Origin: Tetrahymena elliotti 4EA
Lineage: Eukaryota; Ciliophora; Oligohymenophorea; Hymenostomatida; Tetrahymenidae
Assembly: GCA_000231825.2 (NCBI GenBank)
Contig: JH720355.1
Location: 62,001 to 126,000, forward strand
Direction: 5' to 3'
Length of the DNA stretch: 64,000 bases
Shown: positions 1 through 13,600 of the stretch, piece by piece
Layout of the letters: each line of letters begins with the position of its first letter
Numbering within the stretch: position 1 is the stretch's first letter
Notes under the pieces: model-generated
Told to the model about the DNA's origin: nothing
Databases searched by the model: none
The model's input: only the letters and a program-made list of their open reading frames with translations
Made by a program: the position numbers and the translations under genes

Positions 1-2152
1 TACATAACATGAAGTAATATTATATTTATACTCAAAAGCTAATCTTGAAAAAATAATTTTTGCCAAATAAAGATGAGAGTAACATAAGCTTCTTCCATTT
101 TGATTAATACCATTGTCAAATAAGTACTTGATGATCTTGAAAGTTTAAAACTTATAGCAATAGGTCCTGAATCTATTACTAGAATTATGCATAAATATGG
201 AGTAAATATGAGACATTTGGGTAAAATAGCTACCAAATCGATTCTGCCTCATGTGAAAAGTGTTTGTATTGCAGAAATGGTTGCAAGATCTTGCAAAAAA
301 ATATTAAGAGCTAACATAGCAACTTACATCTTTAAAAAATTCAGGGTTGGTGAAAATTTTGATGAGGATGATGAAGCTGTTCTAGCAAGTTATTTAAATT
401 TCTAACTTTTTAAATTATTTTGATAAAATATTTTGTATAAAGAGTTTTATGGGTTTGGTTAAACAATAATTCCAGGAAATAGTAACTCTGATAACCTGAG
501 TGAGTAAAATGAGAGGCCTATTTATTAAAAGCTTATTGAGTTAAAGAATCGTATGAATAGTAAATATATTTTAAGAAATGATAAGATATTAAATAAATTT
601 TATAAGATGAATTTAATTAAGACTAAACTGAGAATAACATACTACAAAATAGTGAGTATAATTGGATATTGGATGAAGATAATCCAACTCCTGTAATTTA
701 AAATGCTAATTAAAAGTCAAAAAACGACTACAAAAGACCTATTACAAACAAAAAAGATTAAGATCAAAAGGATATGATAAATAGAATTTTCTAACGAAAA
801 ATAAGAGAAATTTATTGGGATTATTTAAATCTTGTATTTTCAGATGATGAAGATACTAAAATTTTTTGGAGGGAAATGCTTTAGCCTTAAATTTTGAAAG
901 ATTTTGGATATGATATTGGTACAACCTTTCCCATAAAAATATCTGATGGATTTTTAGTTCATTCTGTAAAGTATCATTGGAGAATAAATTTTCATGTTTA
1001 TGATTCATTTAAGCTTTTCACTCCACAGCCATTTGGTTAATATGAAAAAATGAATTTTTTCTAGATATGCACTAAAAGCAAGATATACAATATGAAGAAT
1101 TTAAATTTACATAAATTAACAAATTTATATAGAAAATTTATAGAAGAAAAGAAATATGAGCAAGCATACTTTTATTTAGAAGTTAAAGAAAGTAAAACAT
1201 AATTTTAACTGCTTATTAATGTAATAATAATAATTTTTTAATTTAGGAATTCTTCTGCAATCTAAAGATTTGGAATATAATCCTCCACAAGCACATGAAT
1301 TAAGCTAAATAATAATAAACTAAGCTTATGTTAAATATAAATAAATTAAATAATAATTAATTCTAAGTGGTTAAAATGCTGAAAAATCACAAGTTGGATA
1401 AATAGAAGAATTAATAAAAAAATCTATGAAATATATACCTCTTTTCCATGGAGAAATTATCAAACTAGTAGGATTATATGAAAAAGCTTAATCTTTATAA
1501 TACCTATTTTCTAAAAAATAAAAGCAATCAATTCTTTAAAAGAATGATATAGGAAATATTTTAGGAGATATTAATTCTCTAAAGAGGATATTTTATTTTC
1601 ATTTAGGAAAGGGTCATCCTTTATATTCTTTTCTTCTATGCTTTTAATCTAATTTAAAAATAAAATAAAATAATTTGTACATACTCAGAAGTGTGTTGTA
1701 AGAAAATAATGAAATTCAACTTTAATTAAAAAACAAGGATTGGTATTCTTATTTCAATGAAAATGTTGATGAAAAGTATAAAAGCTTCTAATTTTATAAC
1801 ATTCAACAAAAAGATGAAGAAAAATCAAAAGAAATCGAAAAATATATCAAAGAATTATATAAAGATTGGGCTAAGAAAAAGAGAAATGATATTATTATGG
1901 TGAAAGAAAAATAAAAAAGATTAACAAAAGATCTTCAAGAATGTTGTAGTCTATATGAAAAAGCTATTAAAAACTCATCAGAAACTTTAGGTAAAAAATA
2001 TTTTTGCTTTTAGATTATTAAATTTTTCACAAATTAATTTCTAAAATTTAGAATATATCAACTAAAATTTATCTCCTTTTTAGGCTAAAAATTTTTATTT
2101 TTATTAGAAGTTATTTGTATTTCAATAAAGAAAAACTTCCTTTTTTTCATGA
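1..2152 (+). CDS. CLU (clustered mitochondria) family protein, 5' end outside window
   Basis: C-terminal two thirds of a CLU/eIF3-135-type protein, a cytosolic family that binds mRNAs of nuclear-encoded mitochondrial proteins and controls mitochondrial distribution. The exon at 73-388 reads VTQASSILINTIV, then ITRIMHKYGVNMRHLGKIA and EMVARSCKKILRA, the hallmark CLU core (human CLUH has ALHAHGINVRYIGKVA here). A later exon gives FWREMLQPQILKDFGYDI, the post-core segment. Introns placed at 14-72, 389-442 (weak GTTATT donor), 551-606, 1192-1246 and 1991-2051; all phases agree, and frame changes that first look like frameshifts are removed by them. The last exon ends at TGA 2150-2152. Many Gln are TAA/TAG. 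The family is clear; exact splice sites in the middle are less certain. Confidence 0.85.
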
Positions 2153-2375
2153 ATAAACTTTTGCAAGCTGATATATCAAAGAAACAAAAATATTTTTAAT
2201 TTTACTAGAGTTAATTTTTTAACCATGTACTATTCAATTAGTAAAAAATTAAATATAAAAAAGTAAGATACGTTTTTATTTATTGAAAATTTAAAAAATA
2301 ATTTTTATTAATTGAATGGATGTAAATTTATTTTTAAATCCTTATTTTATAAAAATAGGTAATTATCATATAAAA

Positions 2376-3870
2376 ATGGCTGAGTTTTAATAAGATGTGG
2401 CTATAGTATATTATTAAAGCAATGAATTAATAAAATCTTTGTAAAATATGCAAAAAACATTAAGTATAGTTGAAAACTGGGAGCCTAGAAGCCCGAAAGA
2501 TCTTTAAGGGCTTATTGAGCTAGATGCTAGACGTCTTAATTACCCTTTCTAAGAAATAGAGAATGTCAATAAACTTGCTAATGTAAATTTGCAAATATCA
2601 ATGCTTTAAGCTATCTTGAGTAATTTTTTTCATATTAACAATTAAAACAATATTGCAATTAAAAAATAAGATCATCCTTATGATTCACTCATTTATGCAG
2701 AGAAAACAAGTATATACTTAAAATATGCAAATACAATGCAGTATAAATAAAAAATTTATGCATAATTTTTAGTTTGCTATGCTTTACATAATATGGATTT
2801 ATCAACTCAAGACAGTATTTAAAAAGTAAATATAATTTCTAGGAAAAAATTATATTTTTATAATTATGTATTAAAAGATAATTTTATAAGTTGAAAATTT
2901 GTGGGGTTATATTAATCAAAGTAGAATAGACTAAGATTTTAACTAAGATTAAATATCTTTCTTATATTAGTTTTGCTTTAAGGTAGCTATTATGAAATAT
3001 TTATTAGTATTTTAATTATTCTTTTTAAAAATGTAGGTTTTGATTGAATAAGAAATCAAACAATAAGACATTAAAAATAAATTCGCATTAATGAATATCT
3101 TAGAAAAAGAAAATGAAAATTAAGATAATGTAAAATTTTTAATTATTTTGTATTAATTATTATTTTATTTTTTAAATTTAGTTGAGTACCATTTTAGATA
3201 AGTATGTTAAAAAGAATCATTTTGCAGGTATTTATAAACTTGCTAGGAGAGATGATTATACAAGTTCTAAATTATATAATCCCTTTTTAAAGTTCAAAGA
3301 AACTTAATTAACTCAAGAGGAAAAATTATAAATATTGAGATAGATTTCACAAAGTCAAGAAGAAAATTAAAAGGGAACTGAACAAATGAATAAAATTAAA
3401 ACAAGCTAAGACGCTCCTAATAAATATGATTTAAACTTATTTTTTAAATCTATATTAGAAGATATAGATAAATAGTATAGCAACTTTGAAAGATTGCCTA
3501 ATCCTTACCTGACTAATGAGTAAAAAAAAATGCTTTCTTAAGAACAATAAATTGATTTACTAGAATAATTAAGAGTTGCATAAATCAATGAGTACAAAGA
3601 AAAAATCTAAAAATCGTAATATTAATTTTGGATTTAAATATATTTATATTTAAAATAAAAAAGAACTTCCTATAGGACCTTACAGGCTTTGATGAAAACA
3701 CTTGGGTACAATTTCTTTTATTATGCAATAAAAAATTCTTTTGGTTATTCAAAGAATTAAAAATGTAAATTTGTTTAAAATTGCTCTAATTTATTAAAAA
3801 TTTATCTTATTTAAAATTTTAGAAAATTAGCAAAAAACCTCTAATAAATGAAATGCATCTCTCTTCTTGA
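2376..3870 (+). CDS. unrecognised protein, at least 3 exons
   Basis: I do not recognise a family. Start ATG at 2376 (MAEFQQDVAIVYYQSNEL). Exon 1 is 2376-2825 (150 codons), exon 2 is 3037-3129, and exon 3 opens at 3182 (LSTILDKYVKKNHFAGIYKL); all junctions are phase 0 with GTAAAT/GTAAAA donors and TAG acceptors. The protein is soluble, mostly helical-looking and Gln-rich, without a signal peptide or membrane span. Exon 3 runs to about 3620, where a GTAATA donor is likely. After it two frames stay open; the one reading LTGFDENTWVQFLLLCNKKF looks most protein-like and ends at TGA 3868-3870. The 3' end and last intron are therefore unsure. It lies 224 nt behind the CLU gene on the same strand. 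Confidence 0.5.
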
Positions 3871-5258
3871 TATTTAATTTTTAAATCTATTTTATTTACT
3901 TAATTTCAGTTGTTTAATAAAATTTAATCTAATTCTATTTATTTCAAATCTATGCTGAGTTTATTAAAAAAACTTATTTTGATTTAACTTGGTCTATCTA
4001 TTTGTGATGTCATTTGACTGATCAATTTTTAATTTACAATAATACTTTATTTTTTTGTTCTTGAAATAATCAGATTCGAGCTTAGATTTGCCTCTGTTAA
4101 AGAATAGCTTATTTTTAAATTTGCCTTTTTATGCATAAATAAGTTTTATTGTATTTATAAGTATTATTATTCTAATCTATAATACTACTCATTTAATTTG
4201 CATTTTATTAAAGTAATTTAAGCATAAATAAAAAAAAGTAATTTTAATTTGTTCATAAATTTACTTGAAAATATTAGAAAGACAGAATATTTAAAAATAT
4301 TCAAATTAAGAAAAGGAAGTTAACTTAGTTTTAAATTTATTTATTAATTCATTCATTTTAAGAATCAATTTATTAATTAATCCCAATGTAAAATCAATTT
4401 TTTAATTTTAAGTTTTATTTTAAACTAATCAAAAATTATTAACTAAAAAAATTTAAGATTTATAAGACATAATTTGACTAAATATTAAATAATTTTCTTT
4501 ATCAAAAAAAGTTTTCATTTTGTTGATTCATTAAATTTTGTTTTCTTTTTCAGTATTTTTACCTTAAAGAATGGTCATGACTATAGATTTTGTATGGTTG
4601 ATAAAGAAATAACTTATTTTTAATTTTAGCTTCTAGTTAAATTTTTGAAAACAAAAATCATCAATTTTAAGTGACTCTTTTATTTTAAAAAATTTATCTA
4701 AAAATAAATAGTTTAAACATAAAATTATTTGATTGTTGAAAGGAAAAAGAAAAAAAATTAAAAATTGATATTAATAATAAAATTTACTCTGTTTGCTTTT
4801 CAAATAGGTTTAATAAATTTACATTTAATTAGTGTGGTCATAAAGGATTTAATTTGTTTATGGCTTACATTAATTTTAATTTCATTTGATGGTTTTGTAA
4901 ATTATATCTGTTATGAATAAGATTCATTTATGATCATTAATTATTTGAATTTTTTATAATTTTTTTTAAATAAACTTACAGACACAGTAAGTGGTGTTTT
5001 AAAGAATTTTGGTATCAAATATTAATTAGATGTTTATAGTAAAAAGAAGTATACTGTAATTTAGTATTTAGTTTATTGTTATCTCTTTCAGTATATTAGC
5101 TTTAAAATTTTACAAAAATTACAAAATAACTAGAGTTTAATTCGTTAAATAGCATAAGTATCAAACTAAAATAGCAGAATATAACGCAAATATACTGAAA
5201 CCATCTTATAAATAGATTATTATAAAAAGCAAGCCAAGCAAGTCTTCTTGCATAAAAC
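3871..5258. other. AT-rich intergenic spacer
   Basis: About 1.4 kb of very AT-rich DNA with long A and T runs and no frame with convincing protein composition on either strand. It should hold the 3' UTR of the preceding gene and the promoter of the next; no specific element was recognised. Confidence 0.6.
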
Positions 5259-8200
5259 ATGAATAAGTACAGCCTGCAGTTTAGATCCTAAGATTTTGAA
5301 TTCGCTTTCTTTTAAAATTAAAAAGATAATACAATATTGGTGTTAAAAGTAGGAACATTAATCAACATACTGCAATCTATTGTAATTTTAATATACTACT
5401 TATTAGATAATGATGCATAGATATAAGATAAAATATTGGGATTTTTATTTTTTGCTGTAGGGATATCGACATGGCTTGTTAAAATGTATATTAAGAAATT
5501 CTAAAAAATGATAAATATTGTATTATTTTCCAAAAACTGTATGATGTCATTAATAATTGGAATATATCAACTATCGAAAGATAATAATCACTCTAATAAA
5601 TTTATAGCTTACCAACCACTACTAGGAATCCTTTTCGCTCTCGAGTTTATTACCAGTATTTAAGGAACCAATTTTTTGTTTAAGATATTGATGTGTGCTA
5701 TAAATATCGTCTTTTTTGTAATATTTTATGAACATACTTATATTATTTTAATTGATTAAATTAAATACCACTAATTTAAAAAAACTTATTTAGCTTGAGA
5801 TTAACAAATAAATAATTAATCCTTATTTATTCTTAAAAATTTACTAAAAATATAATAGAGCTTAGCGTTTTATGGCAAGCATTCTGCTTGCTTGATCATT
5901 TCTATATCCTTAGGGGCATTATATTTTTTGTTATTTATTTATTTGAATGACAAACAAAAGAGGGATTTATTTTTAGACAAATAAAAATCATCTGAGCTCT
6001 CTTTTTTGATTGATAAATTACTTCCTATAAATATCATTGTTATGAAATATAACCCAAAAGAGGAGAGAAGTTTTTTGCATTAGGTTAATAGAAAAGCATA
6101 AAACACATTTTCTATATCTGATAATGATGCTTTTAAAGATTTTTCTAAAAGAGTTATTGTGAAGCAAGAATCATAACGTAATCATGGTGATGAAGAAGAA
6201 AGGGATTCTGAGAACTCAGATGACAATACCTAGAAAAAGTAAACTGAGCAAGAGAAAACTTTATTCTTTCATATCGAAAGTATAGCAAAAGAAAATTATT
6301 TAAGATAAACAAAAGATAAAAGTAAAACTAGTAATGAAAAAAGGTAGTCTTTAGGAAAAAGCGAGAAAAATTCTAAGCTAGTAGTTAGAACAGATAGAAT
6401 AGGGTCGATTACTAAATTACATAGAAATAAAATTAATTCACTTTATGAGAGACCAAAGAAGTTGTCAGATGAGGTTAAGTATAACGATAGAGTGAACTCA
6501 GGAGATAAGGAAAGAATTTAAAGATTTTCAGTATTTGAACCTTCTAAAGTTAGCTCACTAGACAGAAATAAGAATAACTCTATTGATAGATAGAATCGAC
6601 CTAAAGAAGGCTCTTTGGAAAGAACAAAAAATTTTTCGATTGATAAAAATATATTAGGATCAAATGAAAGAGTTACTCATAATTCTGGAGAAAAAAATAG
6701 AACTCTTAATAATTCTGTGGAAAAAGAAAAGTCTAGATTCAATTTTGAGGAAAGAAGTAAAAAAATTTCTTTTGAAAAAGATAAGCAGAGTAATAACTTT
6801 CCCACTCCCCGTCATATTAGAGGTAGTAAGAGGTCATCTACTGTAAAAATTGATAACGCCACAAGTAAATTTAATATTCTCCTCTAGATTGTTTTAATTA
6901 CATTTTAAATATATTCAACAGCTGTAAGTGGAGGTTAACCAGTTGCTAAATTTGCTAGAAGAGGGTAAAAAAAGGGAACAATTTTAAGAAAAGTTTCTAA
7001 CTTTAATTTAAAATCAGGAGTTGCTAATTCTAAGGTAAAATATGGAGAAGATGTCTATGATAGGATAGATATTTTTTAAGGAGTCTACACTGAAAAGGAT
7101 GGAAGTTAGAGGTAGATTTCTATAAAAATCTACACTTACAATGTAAACGAGTAATATTAAGTAATCTTAATTGAAGATGAAACATTAGAAGGATAAGTTA
7201 AATACTTGAGTGAGCTCAATAAGTTTTTGTACAGAAGCTTTTCTGAATCACTAGAGCAATTTAGAATGCCTTTAGCTTATTCATTGATGAAACTAAATGA
7301 AACATATGAAAATATCAGAACAAATAAAGACGAAAAAAGTCCTACCAGTTGTACTAACCTCAATTATTATCACCACAAATATTTAGATGGTAATAGGTAA
7401 TCGTTCTCACAGATTTAATAAAGCGATTTTTCTTAAACAAATATTTCACCTATTAATAAGCACAGACATACTATCACAAATAATTCTATTTTCTACTCAA
7501 ACATCAACAACATCCTTATCAAAAATCCTGAAAATTTTTCAGCTCTTAACTAAGAAACAAATTAGTCATAATCTTTGAATAATATATAGCAATATATTTA
7601 AGATGTACCCTCTACAGGTAGAAGGCGAGCTAATTCTTTAACGCAAGACTCTATCGAAAGAGTCTTTGAGTCTATTAATAACACCAGATATTACGGATTT
7701 CTTACTTTGAATAAGATTTACAACTATATAGACTACATCACTCTTCTTTAGTAAAATATTATCATTAATTATCATGAAAAATTCTTATTTAATATTTTTT
7801 GATTAATGTAGAAAGAAATAAATTGAATTAAGACTTAATGAGGTAAGCATCAAAAGAGTCATAAATGATGTACTAAAAATGATAGAATATCAGGCATGTA
7901 AAAAGAAAGTGAAAGTAGTTTTTATAAATGAGTTAAAGTATGACAGAGTTACATCTGATGAAAGAAGAATTAAGCAATTACTTCTTAATTTTTTGGTTAG
8001 CATACTTCATAAAACAAGTAAAGGCTATATTATAATTAGGGTAAGCACTAAAGCTAAAATGATGGAAACAATAAAAATATCTATTTATAATTCTGGAATC
8101 TACACATATCCTATCCAAAATAGAGCAAAATTTAAATTAAATTCTATTGCTGATATACTTAATGCAAAAAAAAATAAAGATTGCTTAGAATAAGCAATCA

Positions 8201-9549
8201 ATTCTTAAATTGTAGGTAAACTTGGTCCTTATAGTAAGGTTTAAGTTAGTCCTGGAGAAAATGGAATAGGATCTACTTTATCGTTTTTGATTTATACAGA
8301 TTTAAATATTTTAAATTTACCTCATAAGTTTTCTTCTGTGGAAGAAGTTGATTTGTAGTTTCAATAAGGATTCAAAAGTTTAGTAAATGTTTAGTAAGAA
8401 GGAGAAATATCAGATGCAACAAGTTATGATGCTACATACAACATGAACAAGTTACAAGTAGAAAATTAATTTTAAGGCTTAAATAAGTAGTTCTTTCCAT
8501 AGACTCTGTAATAAGACATAGCTACTATTTGTGAAAGAGAAGACTAAACATAAATGTATCTCTCCTCTAAAATATAAAATGCAGGCTAAAAATAACAATA
8601 CATCCTACTTGATATATAAAATGAAAAGAGCAATTTAAATAGCTCTTTATAATACTCTCCTTTACATCCAATCACTTATAATTAAATCTAATAATCTTAT
8701 GAGCCCAGCTTTTAGTTTAGTACTTATGATTAAAAATTAAAAAATTATAAAAATGCAGAAGAAGCCCAGTCTGAAAACTAAAATAAAAATGATATTTCTA
8801 AAATAATTGATCAATTTGACTAAAAATCTTACCAGCTTGAAAACAATAATGAAGATGATAATTAGATGTTAGACTATGAAAACTAAAGTTATTGTAATAC
8901 AAACAAAATAAATAAAAATATCAAAAATAAGTTAAATGAATCTTTATCCACTAATAATAGAGAAATTAAATCTTAAACTAACAGCTACAGCTATCCACTC
9001 AAGTAAGAAAATATTTCAAGGAGAATGACGGCTAATAGCAGAGAAGAAAGCAAGTAATACTATGAATAAAAATAAAAATTAAATACAGAATAAAATAGAG
9101 TTGTTGTTGGTAACTCATCTGTTACTTTAGATTAAATAGAAGAAAATTCATCACCTAGATAATATATGGATACTGTACAAGCATTACAATCATAATAATT
9201 TTTACAACCTATTTCTAACAACAGGAATAGCTAAAAGTTGATTGTAACAGAAGTTACTGATAATCAAAATAAGCAAAAATAAAATGTATCAAACTAAACA
9301 AATGTTTAAAATGAAGATAAATCTGAAACTAAAATTTAATTAATTGGATTTTCTTCTCGATAAGCAATTAATTTTAACAATCTTACTTAGAATAATGAAG
9401 ATATAGCAAATTCTTAAAGATTAATTAACTCTTCTAAGCAAAAAGCAAATATAATTAAATTACAGCAATATAATTTTGATGAATCAAATACTTAAAATTA
9501 AAATAAACCTTCCTACATAAATATTACTTCTTTAAACCACATAAATTGA
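5259..9549 (+). CDS. multi-pass membrane histidine-kinase-like protein with degenerate catalytic motifs
   Basis: Predicted 1,362 residues from exons 5259-5717, 5859-7750 and 7812-9549; the 141-nt first intron removes the only in-frame TGA. The N-terminus has about six hydrophobic spans (for example LGILFALEFI and CLIISISLGALYFLLFIYL). A long basic/Ser linker follows, then a segment in the place of the dimerisation H-box: SFSESLEQFRMPLAYSL aligns with SHELRTPL but has no His. Exon 3 opens with an HATPase-like fold: VTSDERRIKQLLLNFLVSIL matches the N-box region but the key Asn is Ser, G1 (DxGxG) is replaced by NSGIY, and the G2 glycine box is missing, while the closing beta strand (STLSFLIY) remains. 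The rest is a Gln/Asn-rich tail of roughly 400 residues. No receiver domain is visible. Likely a pseudokinase sensor or scaffold rather than an enzyme. Confidence 0.82.
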
Positions 9550-10699
9550 AGTAAAGATAATTAATATTATTTTTAAAATAATAAAAATCAAAATAACTTC
9601 TTTTATTTATAATCAATTTAAAGAAATATATCTCCTCAGTTTGGAAAATCTTCTTTTATTTTTAAAAGAAAAGATAAAATTTAATTTTTTGTATATTTAA
9701 GAACAATGAATTTTATTGTACATATTTAAAATTTATATTTTTCATCAAAGAAATTTTAATTTTGAAATGATTCTTCATAAATTGATAAGAAATGCATAAA
9801 AACAGTTTTATTATTTATAATATGAATTTTAATTTTGATTTATTATTAATTACTTTAGATTTTCTAATTAAGGACTACTCTTTAAAAATGAAGAAACATT
9901 TAAAAATGTTATCAATTTGGATGCTAATTATTCATTTATTTTAATATTTAATGAATTTAAATATTCTATTTTAAAATATTCATAGTCTCAGTACCCTAAT
10001 AATTGGATCCTCAATATTTAAGGACCTCTTTATAAATTAAAAATGTATGATTACCTTCTAAATTAACCTTGAAGTTGATTGTCATTAAAATTAAAATTTT
10101 ATTATTAAACAAAAAATAGGAAACATAAGTAAAATAAAAAAATAATTTTTTTTTTTCGTTATCTTTTTGAATGAAAATAACTTATTTTTATAAATTAATT
10201 GATGAAGAATGATAAAATGAATAAGAGTTATTAGAATAATTTGATGCAAAATAGAGCAATTTATATTCATAAAAAATTATATTAAAATAAAAAAATTATT
10301 TTGGAAGTGAGTTATCAAATATTTCACAAATAAATAAAATTAACTTAAAATGTAGTAAAAATTTAGAAAATACAGAAAACAAAAAATATTAAATGAGGGT
10401 TGTAACTAGAAATTTGAAATTAAAAAGGTTTGTAACAGGTGATTTAATTTAATTAATTTTTTTGTAATTATAAGTAAAAGGTTCTCTTTTTGTTAGGATC
10501 TTGCAAAAATAATTCTAAAAACTGAAAATGGCAAAAGAAAAAAAAGAAATATTATGATAGAAATATAAAAGAAACTTATAAGAAATATAAAGCAAATTTT
10601 AATATGTCCATTTTATGTTATATTTTGTTTTTATCAATACGTTTTAGGATTATTAAATAGAAAAAAAGACTGAAGAATTAAATAAAAATATATATTGTT
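9550..10699. other. spacer with one possible short coding exon
   Basis: Mostly featureless AT-rich DNA upstream of the MYB gene. Between 9839 and 10074 one plus-strand frame stays open and reads plausibly (for example NLDANYSFILIFNEFKYS, later QYPNNWILNIQGPLYKL). It lacks an in-frame ATG near its start and I could not attach splice partners, so I do not call it a gene. Nothing else was recognised. Confidence 0.35.
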
Positions 10700-13600
10700 A
10701 TGTTTGAAGAGGTATTAGGATCCAAGAAAGAAGTTGCGCTTGATTTGAAATAAAATCATAAAAAAAACAGGAAACAAAAAAATTAATCAAATCAAAAACG
10801 AATACTTGGATATAAAGAACTAATGAAAAGCTTAATAAACCAAGAAGAAAAATATGATTAAATAGAAATGAACCCTAATTAATTGAAGATTGAAGAAACA
10901 TAAGATGAAGGGTACTCAAACTCTAATTAAATTATTCAATCCTAATTAAATGATACAAAAAAGACAAATAAATGGACATCTAAAGAAGATGAAGCTCTTA
11001 AAAAACTTGTATAAAGTTTTGGAGAAAAGAATTGGAGAAAGATATCTGGCATGATGGAAGGTCGTAGTGCTATTTAATGCCTTCATCGGTGGTCTAAAAT
11101 TTTGAAACCAGGTCTAGTGAAAGGTAAAATCATTTTGTAATTTGAAATTTGCATATTTTGACAAAGAGTTAACATACTGTATCTTGAAAATGAAAAAGAT
11201 TCATTCATTTTTATTGTATTATTTGGATTTGAAATAAATTGATTCTGCTTGTTTGTGAAAAGAAGTGTATTTGATTGAATAGCCTAATTTTCTCAACTTA
11301 TAATAATTATCAAATTTTTACATTAAACAATATATTTAATTGTCTCAAATACACTCATTTACAAATCCTAAATCACAAACTTTGCATACTTATTTTTAAT
11401 AAAAATTATCTTAATTAATTTATCTTGTGCTGAAAAAATTTTTAATTTCAGAATCTTCTTCTCTCATGTTTAACTTGAAGTTATTAAAAGAATAAAAAAT
11501 CCAAATTAAATAAAACAAATGGATATTTTAATAAATTCTATTAAATCATATCTTTTACTTTTACAAATACAATTATTTCAAAGATTTATATAAAAAATGT
11601 GAACATGTTAAAACCTGAAAATTTAGGTGTTATATAATTTATATTTCTATTACTTTAACATGTTTTAACAATTTGACATAATTTTTATATCCAATCAAAA
11701 TAAGAAGAAGCAAAATAAGATATCTCGTATTAAATTTATTTTAAGAGTTTAAAAATATGTGATTTTCCAAACAAAACAGCAAAATTTAAACCTTTGTGAT
11801 ACTTTTCTCATCACCAATTATTATATTTCGTTCCTAATAAAAGGTCCCTGGACCGCTGAAGAAGATGAAAAGCTTATTTATTGGGTTTAATAATATGGGC
11901 CTTATAAATGGTCATAGTGTTCTGAATTAATCACAGGAAGAAGTGGTAAGCAGTGCAGAGAGAGATGGTTCAACAATTTAAATCCTAATGTGAAAAAAGG
12001 TAACTGGACTTAAGAAGAAGATAATGCAATTTTTAGAGTAAATTTTATTTTTTTTGATCAGAAATAGTTTATTCAGGATTAATATGATAAAGAATATGTA
12101 AATTTAATGTAACTAATTTATTAATGTAGGGATATCTTTCTCATGGGAGTAGTTGGAGCAAAATAGCTAAAAATTTAGAAGGGAGAACAGAAAATTCTGT
12201 AAAAAATAGATTTTATTCAACTGTAAGAAAACTGTTAAGTGATATGGAAAAGAAAGGAAAGTATGTTAATCAAGATAATGAATGCGATATAAAGAATATA
12301 ATTTAATAATCATTATCTGAATACAACAGCTCTTAAAATATTATTAAATTATTGAATGAGGATTAAGATTAAGATAATTAACAAAGAAGAAAATCATCAA
12401 CAGCTACTAATTCAGCTTCTGGATAGGAATGTAATGAAAATAATATGAATTTGACTATGCAAAATGAAGATTAAAAAGAAGAGAATAATCAATAAAAACT
12501 AGAAATATAATAAACAAAAAATTAAATTAATATAAATGATGGTATGCAAATACAATAGAGTTATAATAATGAAAAAGATGGATTGCTTTAAGGTTCTGAA
12601 GCATTCCAATAGGAAATGGAGAAGGATGAAATCTAAAAAGAATAATTTTAAATTTTAAATAAAGAATTTACTTAGAATTAACAATATGAAAACGGAAATC
12701 AAGAACAATAAAATAGATAAAATTCAGAAGACAATTTATAAAAGTAGAATAATTAGAGCATGAATTCTTAAAATACTAATTTGAACTAAACAAATCCTAA
12801 TTTGTAGTTGCAATAATTCTAATTAAAATTAAAAGATGAATATTCTTAATAGAACTGCTTATATCGTTTAATTTTGGAAGGAAATGTCAGCATTAAAAAG
12901 ACTACTTCAATGAGAGATTATTCATTATATTAAAAGAATAAGGCTAAAACTAGAAGTAAAAAGTATTAAAAAGAATAATCAGATGATTATAAAAAAGGTA
13001 TGCAACATGATGAAAATAGTGCAAGCTCTTAGAGAAGTCAAGATTAATATCCCTTATCATTTAACTCATAGCATTCACTACTTTAAAATGGATAAATGCA
13101 GAAAGGAAATATAAATTATGAACTCTCTAAAGAAGAAAAACTTATGATTTAAGTTTAATAATTCCATAAATTGGATGATATGTCTTAAAATCAACTCAAA
13201 GTCTTAAATGAGTAGTTGTCTATTAAACAAAAAATTTCATAAAATGAACTAAATAGTAAAAATCTTAAATTATAAAAAAAATAAATATTGTCTTAGTTAG
13301 GTGGCAAAAACAATGTTTAAGTTTAAAATGGAAAAAATAATAATAGTAATTTAAGTTATTTACTAAAAGAAAAGTTAATGAGTCTTAATTAGCTTTCTAA
13401 GCTCAAAAATGGAGATAAAAGAAGGGAAGATAGTGAAAGTAGAGATGAGAGTCTTAGTTAGGATAATAGTGAAGATTATGTAGATTATTAAACAAAAAAA
13501 AACAACAGTAAGTAGTAAATACCAACAGTTTTAGAATAAGCCTAAAAACTTCAAAAGGAAATAGAAGAAAAATAAAAACAACTTCTCTTGTTAAGTTTGG

